In this document: piece by piece, positions 8,561 to 15,523 of the stretch
Position numbering within the stretch: the first letter of the stretch is position 1
How the letters are laid out: each line of letters opens with the position of its first letter
Source: Gammaproteobacteria bacterium
GTDB taxonomy: Bacteria > Pseudomonadota > Gammaproteobacteria > Steroidobacterales > GCA-2729495
Direction: 5' to 3'
Assembly: GCA_009692345.1 (NCBI GenBank)
Contig: SHZI01000013.1
Span: 1 to 42,534, forward strand
DNA: 42,534 nucleotides
Translations under genes and position numbers: made by a program
Notes under the pieces: model-generated
The model's database searches: none
What the model was told of the DNA's origin: nothing
What the model saw: the letters and a program-made list of their open reading frames with translations, nothing else

Positions 8561-8611
8561 GAGGCACCGGGTTTGGCAACTTGGCCGCCAGGTTGCCAAT
8601 GGCGGCGCCTC
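8561..8611. repeat. Degenerate copy of the ACCGGGTTTG palindrome family
   Basis: An imperfect inverted repeat: GAGGCACCGGGTTTGGCAAC on the left, and its partner ending GGCGCCTC on the right, around GGCCGCC. It shares ACCGGGTTTG...GCAACTT and the GCTGCC/GGCCGCC-type loop with the perfect palindrome at 38189-38247. It lies in the 286-base gap between the fasciclin gene and the six-cysteine protein gene. Confidence 0.55.
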
Positions 8612-8612
8612 T

Positions 8613-8651
8613 CAAAAACGAAAAAGGCCGGCTCCGTGAGGAGCCGGCCTT
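8613..8651 (-). terminator. Intrinsic terminator after the six-cysteine protein gene
   Basis: On the minus strand a 12-bp stem AAGGCCGGCTCC/GGAGCCGGCCTT with a four-base loop is followed by TTTCGTTTTT. It lies 35 bases past the stop codon of the gene at 8686-9036. It is the clearest terminator in the window. Confidence 0.88.
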
Positions 8652-8685
8652 CGCTCAGTCAGTCTTCGTTGTGGTGAAGTCGGCG

Positions 8686-9036
8686 TTAGCCGGCCTTCCA
8701 CTCGCCGCCCTGGAAGCCGCAACCGATCTCCAGGCCGCCCGGATCACCCTCGTAGTAGAACCGCTTGCCGGCGTCGCCCATGTCGCACACGCCAACCTTG
8801 CCATCCGTCCCGCAGGCACCGGCGCTATGGACGGCGTCCTTGTTGTCGTCCGTCTTGCCGAGTTCGGCGCACTTTTCCGGGGTTGCCGGAGCATCGCAGA
8901 CCTTGAAGGGGCCAGCGAACATGTTCTGCTGTACGTAGTTGCAATGGCCAGCGCCGTCCTGGGCCGAAGCGGTCAACGGACCCATGACCATTAGTGGGGC
9001 CAGCAACACCAGCGCTGAGATAACTTTGGACTTCAT
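8686..9036 (-). CDS. Small secreted six-cysteine protein, function unknown
   Basis: A 116-residue protein starting at ATG 9036, with AGGAGAG eight bases upstream. A signal peptide of about 25 residues ends near TASA. The mature part is small, acidic and glycine-rich, with six cysteines (in HCNY, KVCD, EKCA, GACG, GVCD and IGCG), enough for three disulfides in the periplasm or outside the cell. I do not recognise the family. It sits just upstream of the fasciclin gene on the same strand but has its own strong terminator. Another small exported product beside a sigma/anti-sigma pair may be a co-regulated envelope protein; that is only inference. Confidence 0.8.
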   Translation of the reverse strand: MKSKVISALVLLAPLMVMGPLTASAQDGAGHCNYVQQNMFAGPFKVCDAPATPEKCAELGKTDDNKDAVHSAGACGTDGKVGVCDMGDAGKRFYYEGDPGGLEIGCGFQGGEWKAG

Positions 9037-9169
9037 AATTGAGGCTCTCCTGCCTGAAGATTGGCTTGCGAAAAACGAAGCGCGCCGATCATGGCACGCG
9101 GTTTGGGGGGAATCCATAGCTGCACGGCCCTACCTTGGTGTCCACAGGCTGAACAGCCGGTGAATCCAC

Positions 9170-11188
9170 CTAACGCCGGGACTCCAGGTACTTCCTGGGC
9201 AGCGCATAGGCCACAAGGTAGTCATCAATAGTCTGCGCATTGATGAACATATGGCTGCCGGCCGCAATGACCAGGAACTGCCGGCCGTCCCGTTCGTAGG
9301 TCATGGGATTCGCATGGGCAGACGTGGGCAATGGCGTGGACCACAACTCTGCACCCGTCTCCGTGTCGAAGGCCCGCAGTCGGGCATCGCCAGTGGCGCC
9401 AATAAAGACCAGGCCGCCCGCCGTGACGATCGGACCGCCGGTGACCGGCGCACCCCACTGCAGGGGCGGGATCGGCACCGGGGCCAGCTTGTCGATCGTG
9501 CCCAGCGGGACGCTCCAGCGGATTTCCCCGGCAGCGAGATCAACGCCCACCAGCGCGGACCAGGGCGGCTTCGTGCAGGGCATCATCGTCGGACCCAGCA
9601 GGATGCGCTGCTCGATGGCCCAGGGCGTGCCCTCGATGATGCCCGCCGGCCCCATCGGCGCGCCCCGGGTGGGGTCAAACGAGTCGGCCTTGGGCACCTG
9701 CTCCCGGGGAATGAGCTTCAGGTACAAGCCGATCTGGGACAGGTTGGTCACGAGCAGATTCCGTTCGGGATCCCAGGCCCCGCTGCCCCAGTTCATCCCC
9801 CCGGCAGAGCCCGGCAACATGATCCAGCCCTTGTCGCTGGGTGGCGTGTAGAGGTCGCCGTGCCGGGCGCCGGCTATGAGGTCCCGGCAACGGTTCTGGT
9901 CCCAGAAGGTGAGTCCCCAGGCATCTTCTGGCGTCAGGCGGGTCTTCATCAGCGGCGGCGGCCTGACGGGAAACGGCTGGGTCTTTGACAGCAGGTCGCC
10001 GGCGACACCGTCGGTGGGCACCGGGCGTTCCTCCACCGGAAACAGCGGCGTGCCGGTGGCCCGGTCCAGGACGAAGACCAGTGACTGCTTGGTCAGCACG
10101 ACGACGGCGGGCACCTTGCGGCCGTCCCTGGGCACGTCCACCAGCAGGGGCTGCGCCGGCGTGTCCCAGTCCCACACGTCGTGATGCACGGTCTGGAAAC
10201 TCCAGACCACTTCCCCCGTACTGCCGCGGAGCGCCACAACCGAGTTGGCGTAACGGTTGTCGCCGGGCCGGGTGCCACCGAACCAGTTCGGCGCAGCGCT
10301 CGAGGTGGGGACGAAAACGAGATCGCGCTGGTCGTCGACGGACAGCAGGCTCCAGGCATTGGCGCCTCCGGTCGACGCCATGCTCTCTGGCGTCCAGTCC
10401 GCTGCCTGGGCCTGCTCCTTGCTGCGGGGGACCGGATCAAAGCTCCAGCGAAACGCACCGTTGCGCGCATCGAAGGCGCGCAACGCGCCGCTCGGCGCGC
10501 TGGCGGACTGGTTCTTCATGTTGTTGATATGGCCGATCACGAGCACGCCATTCACGACCACGGGTGGCGCGGAGAACTGCACGCCCCACGGGTCGGAGGG
10601 CGCTGGCTGGGTGCTGGCAAACAGGGGGTTCACGTCCACCTGGCCGTTCGTGCCGAAAGCAGCACAGGGCTTACCCGTCGCGGCATCAACGGCGAGCAGG
10701 CGGCGGTCGTTGGTGCCCGCGAAGATCCGGTGCGCGCACTGCTGGCCGGCGGGCGCTTGCTCGTCGTACCAGTAGGTCACGCCCAGGCATTTCAGCCGCT
10801 TGGGGGCCCTGGTCACCTGGATCTGTGGGTCAAAGCTCCAGCGTTCCTTGCCAGTCACCGGGTCCAGCGCAACCAGCCGGTTGGCTGGCGTGCACAAGGC
10901 GAGCCCGCCGCCCGCTGCTTCCGGCAGCAGGATCGGCGTGGCGTGAAAGCCGGAGAACGGGCGGCGCTCGGGAAAGCGGGCAAATTCGCCGTGGCGCCAG
11001 GTCCAGGCTTTTTCGAGGCGCCAGACATTACTCCGGTCGATCTGCGTGAGCGGTGAGTACCGGGAGCCCCCCTGATCGCCACCCACCTGAGCCCAGGTCC
11101 CGGGGCCGGGGTTCATCGCCGCCGGGTCTGCCAGCGTGGTGCTTACGACGAGACACAGCGCGATGGCCAGCAGCTTCGGGGCGTCCAT
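9170..11188 (-). CDS. Periplasmic PQQ-dependent dehydrogenase (quinoprotein)
   Basis: A 672-residue quinoprotein of the membrane glucose dehydrogenase/alcohol dehydrogenase beta-propeller type. A signal peptide (residues 1-20, ending TTLA) directs it to the periplasm; there is no multi-helix N-terminal membrane anchor as in E. coli Gcd. Propeller motifs include GGDQGGSRYSPLTQID near the N-terminus, ALDPVTGKERWSFDP, GSTGEVVWSFQTVHHDVWDW (around residue 325), VVVLTKQSLVFVLDRATG, and near the C-terminus IVTAGGLVFIGATGDARLRA. It should oxidise an alcohol or sugar and pass electrons to the respiratory chain through quinone or cytochrome. No cytochrome c partner or pqq synthesis gene is in the window. 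The start lies three bases past the dioxygenase stop, suggesting translational coupling. Confidence 0.9.
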   Translation of the reverse strand: MDAPKLLAIALCLVVSTTLADPAAMNPGPGTWAQVGGDQGGSRYSPLTQIDRSNVWRLEKAWTWRHGEFARFPERRPFSGFHATPILLPEAAGGGLALCTPANRLVALDPVTGKERWSFDPQIQVTRAPKRLKCLGVTYWYDEQAPAGQQCAHRIFAGTNDRRLLAVDAATGKPCAAFGTNGQVDVNPLFASTQPAPSDPWGVQFSAPPVVVNGVLVIGHINNMKNQSASAPSGALRAFDARNGAFRWSFDPVPRSKEQAQAADWTPESMASTGGANAWSLLSVDDQRDLVFVPTSSAAPNWFGGTRPGDNRYANSVVALRGSTGEVVWSFQTVHHDVWDWDTPAQPLLVDVPRDGRKVPAVVVLTKQSLVFVLDRATGTPLFPVEERPVPTDGVAGDLLSKTQPFPVRPPPLMKTRLTPEDAWGLTFWDQNRCRDLIAGARHGDLYTPPSDKGWIMLPGSAGGMNWGSGAWDPERNLLVTNLSQIGLYLKLIPREQVPKADSFDPTRGAPMGPAGIIEGTPWAIEQRILLGPTMMPCTKPPWSALVGVDLAAGEIRWSVPLGTIDKLAPVPIPPLQWGAPVTGGPIVTAGGLVFIGATGDARLRAFDTETGAELWSTPLPTSAHANPMTYERDGRQFLVIAAGSHMFINAQTIDDYLVAYALPRKYLESRR

Positions 11189-11191
11189 GGT

Positions 11192-12079
11192 TCAGGCCGG
11201 GCGCCAGTGATCGTGAAATGACACGCGGTGCATCAGTCGATGACTCTGGCCAAAATCAAAGATCCCCCGGTGGATCGTCGAATAGTTGTCCCAGAGAGCG
11301 AGGGAATTCGGCTCCCAGTGCCAGCGGCACTGGAATTCGGGCCGGGTCTGGTGCGCGAACAGGAAGTCGAGCACGGCACGACTCTCCCGTTCACTCATCC
11401 CGGTGATTTCACGGGTCATGAGTTCCGCAACGAAGAGGAAGCGCCGACCGCTCTCCGGGTGCGTGCAGATCACGGGATGCTCGGTGGGCTGCAGGAACTT
11501 GCGCATCTTGGCCAGTGCTTCCCCGCCCATGGAATCGAAGATCCGGTGAAAGTTCTTGGCCACGTTGTCGTGAATCGCCGTGAGCGGCTCCAGGAACTGC
11601 CGCCAGGCCGGGGACAGGTCCGCGTAGGCCTCGCACATGTCCGCCCACACCGTGTCCCCGGCACCCTCTGGCACGTCCAGGGCATACAGCAGCGAGCCCC
11701 GGGTGGGGTTGGCGCGGAACGAGCTGTCGGAGTGCCAGTTGATGTCGTTCACGGGTCCCTGATAGAGGGCCGGGTACTCCTGGACCCAGACGCCGGAATG
11801 TCCGGCCAGACTGCCCACGTAGCCCTGTTCCTGGATGTCGCCAAAGCGTTTGCCCAGCGCCAGATGCTGGTCGGGCGTCAGTACCTGGTCCCGAAAGAGC
11901 AGCACCTGGTAGCGCACCCAGGCGGCGCGCAGGTCGGCAAACAGTGTCTCGTCCGTCAGGGCCTCGGCGATCTGGATGCCGCCGATCAGGGCCCCGAAGG
12001 AGCCGGTCATGGGGCGGGCTGTGAACCGGCTGTAGCGGGCGCCGGCGATGGGCACTTTCTCTGCCAGAGGGCTGCTCAT
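11192..12079 (-). CDS. TauD/TfdA-family Fe(II)/2-oxoglutarate dioxygenase
   Basis: A 295-residue cytoplasmic non-heme iron oxygenase. The metal triad is visible: His116 and Asp118 in INWHSDSSF and distal His270 in DNYSTIHRG, with Arg281 or Arg285 after it for 2-oxoglutarate. Known relatives hydroxylate taurine, 2,4-D, alkyl sulfates or similar small acids, releasing aldehyde or phenol products; the substrate here is unknown. It is the first gene of a two-gene unit with the PQQ-dehydrogenase, and divergent from the NYN protein gene. Together they could hydroxylate a compound and then oxidise a released alcohol, though the two enzymes act in different compartments. Confidence 0.9.
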   Translation of the reverse strand: MSSPLAEKVPIAGARYSRFTARPMTGSFGALIGGIQIAEALTDETLFADLRAAWVRYQVLLFRDQVLTPDQHLALGKRFGDIQEQGYVGSLAGHSGVWVQEYPALYQGPVNDINWHSDSSFRANPTRGSLLYALDVPEGAGDTVWADMCEAYADLSPAWRQFLEPLTAIHDNVAKNFHRIFDSMGGEALAKMRKFLQPTEHPVICTHPESGRRFLFVAELMTREITGMSERESRAVLDFLFAHQTRPEFQCRWHWEPNSLALWDNYSTIHRGIFDFGQSHRLMHRVSFHDHWRPA

Positions 12080-12171
12080 GCCGATAAGCCTAGCAAATCA
12101 GGGTCCGGATACCAGTAAGATTGCCGAAAGCATCGGTTGATGCGCCACTTGCCACAGGATCTGGAGTCCCG

Positions 12172-12942
12172 ATGGCCACTGATGTCCCAAGAAACAGCGA
12201 AGTCGCCATTGCTGTCTTCGTCGACTTTGAGAACCTGGCACTCGGTGTCCAGGACACGAAGGGTGGACGGTTTGACATCGATCTGGTCCTGAAGCGCCTG
12301 CTGGAGAAGGGGCGGATCGTGGCCAAGCGTGCCTACTGCGACTGGACCCGCTACAAGCAGTTCATGCATGAGTTCCACATGCAGGGCTTCGAGATGATTG
12401 ATATCCCCCAGACCAAGGTCAGTGGCAAAAACAGTGCGGACATCCGCATGGTCGTGGACGCACTGGATATGTGCTACTCCAAAGCCCACATCGACACCTT
12501 CGTGCTGCTCACTGGCGACAGCGACTTCTCCCCGCTGGCTTCCAAGCTCAAGGAGAATGACAAGCGCGTGATCGGTTGTGGAGTGCGCAACTCGACGTCG
12601 GACCTCCTCGCGTCCAACTGCGACGAGTTCATTTTCTACGACGATCTCATCACGGTGTCGAAGCGGACCCGAACCCGGGCCACGCCCTCGAAGAACACGG
12701 AGCAGGCGGACGCCCTGGACAAGGTTGCGGCCACCGTGGAATCACTGTCCCAGGAATATGATCCGCTCTGGGGCTCACTGGTAAAGCAGACCGTACGCCG
12801 CGTGTATCCGGGCTTCAACGAGACGGTTTACGGTTACCGCAGCTTTTCCGAGCTGCTCGAGGATGCCGCCAAGCAGGGCATGCTCGAGCTCGAGTTCGAT
12901 CAGCAGCGGGGCAACTACAAGGTGCGGTCCAAATCGCGCTGA
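12172..12942 (+). CDS. NYN-domain nuclease-like protein with C-terminal OST-HTH/LOTUS domain
   Basis: A 256-residue protein of the LabA/DUF88 NYN (PIN-like) family. Acidic residues expected of a metal-dependent RNase are present: Asp18 in VFVDFEN, Asp90 and Asp96 in ADIRMVVDALD, Asp116 and Asp118 in LLTGDSDFSPL. Residues about 190-250 (LWGSLVKQTVRRVYPGFN to RGNYKV) form an OST-HTH/LOTUS winged-helix domain thought to bind RNA. ATG 12172 is chosen because GGAG lies five bases upstream; a TTG at 12121 would add 17 residues with no clear signal. An RNA-processing role is likely from the domains, with no known target. The gene ends nine bases before a GTAG repeat. Confidence 0.9.
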   Translation: MATDVPRNSEVAIAVFVDFENLALGVQDTKGGRFDIDLVLKRLLEKGRIVAKRAYCDWTRYKQFMHEFHMQGFEMIDIPQTKVSGKNSADIRMVVDALDMCYSKAHIDTFVLLTGDSDFSPLASKLKENDKRVIGCGVRNSTSDLLASNCDEFIFYDDLITVSKRTRTRATPSKNTEQADALDKVAATVESLSQEYDPLWGSLVKQTVRRVYPGFNETVYGYRSFSELLEDAAKQGMLELEFDQQRGNYKVRSKSR

Positions 12943-12950
12943 CGTCTGTT

Positions 12951-13040
12951 GTAGGAGCGCCTTTAGGCGCGACCCCCTCCCGGGAGAGACTCGCGGACTC
13001 GATTCTCCCGGGAGGGGGTCGCGCCTAAAGGCGCTCCTAC
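12951..13040. repeat. Paired GTAG-type REP palindrome, 37-bp perfect arms
   Basis: The left arm begins GTAGGAGCGCCTTTAGGCGC and runs to 12987; the right arm (13004-13040) is its exact reverse complement, with a 16-base centre. Each arm also contains the smaller hairpin GCGCCTTTAGGCGC. The element lies between the convergent NYN and M48 protease genes. The right-hand GTAG supplies the TAG stop of the protease gene; the left one is past the NYN stop. It is probably also a two-way transcription barrier. Confidence 0.92.
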
Positions 13041-13885
13041 CGCAAAGCCGGGGCGTTGTTTTTTGCGGGGGTTGGCGCGGGTGTGCGAACCAGCTGATAC
13101 ATCGGCCGCGGTCCCGGTTGCTCGTAGTAGGGCGTCATCTGGGCTTCCAGGGCAGCCAGCGTGGCCTGCCGGTTGCCCGGCGCGGGGTGCGTGCTGAGAA
13201 ACTGGGGCGGTCCGCTGCCACCGACTTTGCCCATCTTCTGCCAGAGCGTGGCGGCCGCCCGCGGGTCATAGCCCGCCTTGGCCGCCAGTTCGATGCCGAT
13301 GCGATCCGCTTCAGTTTCCGAGGTGCGGCTGTTGGGCAGCATCACGGCGAGCATGGCTGCTCCCTGCGCGCCAGCCATGACGGCGGCAGAATCCGCGGCG
13401 ATGCCCACCCCCAGTGCTAGCCCCTGACTGAGCATGGCATTGGACATGCGTTCAGCGGTGTGATTTGCCAGGGCGTGGCTGATCTCGTGCCCCATCACCT
13501 GGGCCAGTTCGTCATCGGTGGGGTCGATCTTCTGCAGGAGGCCGGTGTAGAGCGCCATGCGGCCGCCGGCCATACACCAGGCGTTCACTTCCTTCGGATC
13601 ATCGATGACCTGCACGCTCCATTCCCACTGATTGGTGGCGGGCCGCATGATGATCGCCTGGGCAATCAGTCGGCCGGTGATGGTGTCCACGCGCTTCAGG
13701 ATTTTCGGATCAGTGACCAGCTTGCCCTCGGAACTCAGCTTGCCCATGGTTTGCACGTAGGCCTGCTTCGACTGGGAGATGGCGGACTGCTCGGAGACCA
13801 GCATCAGCTGCTTTCGTCCGGTGGGGCTCGTCGCGCAGGCGCTGACCAGGGTGGCGAGCAGCAGCGCTAAAGCAAGTCTGTACAT
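13037..13885 (-). CDS. M48-family metalloprotease lipoprotein
   Basis: A 282-residue zinc protease with a lipoprotein signal (lipobox LVSAC, lipidated Cys17), so it should be held to the inner or outer membrane facing the periplasm. The catalytic motif HEISH is at residues 133-137, with the third zinc ligand expected in SETEADRIG. MAGGRMALYTGLL just before the motif is typical of the LoiP/BepA-type M48 group, which cleaves or monitors misfolded envelope proteins. It lacks the TPR domain of BepA, so LoiP-like is the better comparison. It lies 18 bases after the DoxX-like gene on the same strand. Its stop codon TAG comes from the GTAG repeat. Confidence 0.92.
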   Translation of the reverse strand: MYRLALALLLATLVSACATSPTGRKQLMLVSEQSAISQSKQAYVQTMGKLSSEGKLVTDPKILKRVDTITGRLIAQAIIMRPATNQWEWSVQVIDDPKEVNAWCMAGGRMALYTGLLQKIDPTDDELAQVMGHEISHALANHTAERMSNAMLSQGLALGVGIAADSAAVMAGAQGAAMLAVMLPNSRTSETEADRIGIELAAKAGYDPRAAATLWQKMGKVGGSGPPQFLSTHPAPGNRQATLAALEAQMTPYYEQPGPRPMYQLVRTPAPTPAKNNAPALR

Positions 13886-13903
13886 GGCGTGCTTCCGCTG
13901 TTG

Positions 13904-14416
13904 CTATCTGAACCAGGGGCTGGCGGGATGGCGCGCGTGCAGGCGGCGGTCCAGCCCGAACCACCGGCCCGTGGGGAAGATGACGAACAGCGCCGCGATG
14001 GCCCACAAGGGCAGCAGCGAAGCGTCGTAGTAGCCGCCGATGGCAAACATCACCATCAGCCAGACGGCCAGCGCCGCTCCCCAGCGCGTGGCCAGGCCCA
14101 GCGCCAGACTGATCGTCACGGTGATCACGGAGAGCGTTACCACCCAGGCAATGAGTGGGTACCAGGGAATGGCAAACTGACTGAGAAACTTCGCGCCGAA
14201 GGTGGCCGGATCCAGTTCAGCCAGCCGGGACTGAAAGACAGTTCGGGCGGAGTCCGACCAGAGCCAGCCTTTGGACAGCTTGCTGATGCTCGAGCCCAGA
14301 AAGAATAGAGCCATCAGATAGCGGAGCAGGAGGACGACGGCAATCCCGATAGTCCTGCCCGGTGCCCTGCGGATGTCGGCAAAGTGAAACGGCTGGATTT
14401 CTGTGCCGGCACTCAT
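13904..14416 (-). CDS. DoxX-like membrane protein
   Basis: A 170-residue inner-membrane protein with about four membrane helices: near residues 18-34 (VVLLLRYLMALFFLG), 80-95, 97-115 and 125-145. The layout and FFLGSSISKLSKG near the first helix resemble DoxX/DoxD-type proteins, several of which are linked to quinone or thiosulfate metabolism, but function across the family is poorly known. The ATG overlaps the stop of the upstream lipoprotein gene (ATGA, 14413-14416), so the two are translated together. It is the third gene in the unit with the carbonic-anhydrase-like protein and the lipoprotein. Confidence 0.75.
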   Translation of the reverse strand: MSAGTEIQPFHFADIRRAPGRTIGIAVVLLLRYLMALFFLGSSISKLSKGWLWSDSARTVFQSRLAELDPATFGAKFLSQFAIPWYPLIAWVVTLSVITVTISLALGLATRWGAALAVWLMVMFAIGGYYDASLLPLWAIAALFVIFPTGRWFGLDRRLHARHPASPWFR

Positions 14417-14946
14417 GGCTTGTCGCTGGCGGGCTCCGCAGTGAACAGCTTCAGCAGCTCCCGGCCCTCGGTCGGGTTCAGGAGCCGGCAGTAGCCCCGG
14501 GGTGTGTTGTCCGTCCCGCGGCGCTGACCGGTGATCTGGTCGATCCACGCGTCCGGCACCTGAATCCGGTGCTCGACGAGATCGATACGCGCCTCGGCAT
14601 CTCCCGTGGTGGACCGGGCGAAGGCTTCCGTCGTGCCGGGGCGCTGCGCATAAACCGACAACGGCCGCACGTCCTCCGTCCGCGTATAGAAGAGCTGGAT
14701 GAGGAACTCCCACACCGTCGCCAGCTGGGCCAGCATGCCCTTGGGCTCCAGCCGGTAGATATCGAAAGTGGGGTCGTACACAGCCGCATTGCCGGAACTG
14801 CCATCGCAGCGGATGAAGTCCTCGCAGGTCGTGCACTTGGCATTGACGGGAATGAGCAACCCCGCCTCCGGCAATGGCTTTGCACAGCCAGCCAGCACGC
14901 CCAGCAGGACCACTGGCAGCGCAACTCGCAGGAATGCCCGTCTCAC
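14413..14946 (-). CDS. Lipoprotein of unknown function with a CxxC motif
   Basis: A 177-residue lipoprotein with signal peptide and lipobox LAGC (Cys21). Soon after comes KCTTCEDFIRC, three closely spaced cysteines that could form a disulfide or bind metal. The rest is mixed, with no family I recognise. It overlaps both neighbours by four bases, which places it firmly in one operon between a cytoplasmic carbonic-anhydrase-like protein and a DoxX-like membrane protein. It may be the periplasmic partner of the latter; this is inference from gene order only. Confidence 0.75.
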   Translation of the reverse strand: MRRAFLRVALPVVLLGVLAGCAKPLPEAGLLIPVNAKCTTCEDFIRCDGSSGNAAVYDPTFDIYRLEPKGMLAQLATVWEFLIQLFYTRTEDVRPLSVYAQRPGTTEAFARSTTGDAEARIDLVEHRIQVPDAWIDQITGQRRGTDNTPRGYCRLLNPTEGRELLKLFTAEPASDKP

Positions 14947-15488
14947 TCTGCCACCACCTGGGTCAGGGCGCCGGTCGCCGACTGGTAAAGCAGTGGCGCC
15001 ACGAGCAGCTTCGGATAACGGCTCTGCACCCGGGCAGCTTCGGCGGCCACAAAGCCTGCCGGCTCGTCGACTTCAAACAGATCGCTCCAGTGGTCGAAGT
15101 GCTGCTCAGCCGCCGGCCGTTCCCAGCCTGCCGCCTCGATCATCTGCACCACGAACTGCTCCCGCTGACTGCGGAGCTCCGCCAGCCGGCAGTCGTCGTG
15201 ACCGACGATGGCAATGGCGGACACGCCAGCGACGCCGATCGCCCAGGAGACCTTGAAGGGATCCCGCTTGAGGCTGGCCCCGGCCGTGTGCAGGGCAATG
15301 GCAAAACCCTCAGGCACCCGCAGGGCCGCCTGCTGCTCGAGGCAGGTGGCCAGCAGCACTTCCGGCCGGACGTACGTGCCCGGCGGTGCGGCCAGGTTCT
15401 GGTAGCGCAGCAGGTCGCCAATGGGCGTGCCCCGGTAGAGCGGGAGGATGTCCGCCTCGGCTTTGACGGCGATCTGGGCTAGGGTCAT
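14943..15488 (-). CDS. Beta-carbonic-anhydrase-like protein with altered active site
   Basis: A 181-residue soluble protein. The layout is like a beta-class carbonic anhydrase: Cys49 in LLATCLEQQ, then HTAGASLK where the family has RNAG, then IAIVGHDDC with His97 and Cys100. These three residues match the zinc ligands of the family. The usual Cys-x-Asp-x-Arg of the active site is replaced by C-L-E-Q-Q, so the Asp-Arg dyad that gates the zinc in true enzymes is missing. It may bind zinc without hydrating CO2, or may use another substrate. It is the first of three genes with four-base overlaps and lies 35 bases after the antiporter gene. Confidence 0.65.
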   Translation of the reverse strand: MTLAQIAVKAEADILPLYRGTPIGDLLRYQNLAAPPGTYVRPEVLLATCLEQQAALRVPEGFAIALHTAGASLKRDPFKVSWAIGVAGVSAIAIVGHDDCRLAELRSQREQFVVQMIEAAGWERPAAEQHFDHWSDLFEVDEPAGFVAAEAARVQSRYPKLLVAPLLYQSATGALTQVVAE

Positions 15489-15523
15489 GGGCGCTTCAGT
15501 TTGACTGGTGTGACTGCCTGCGG

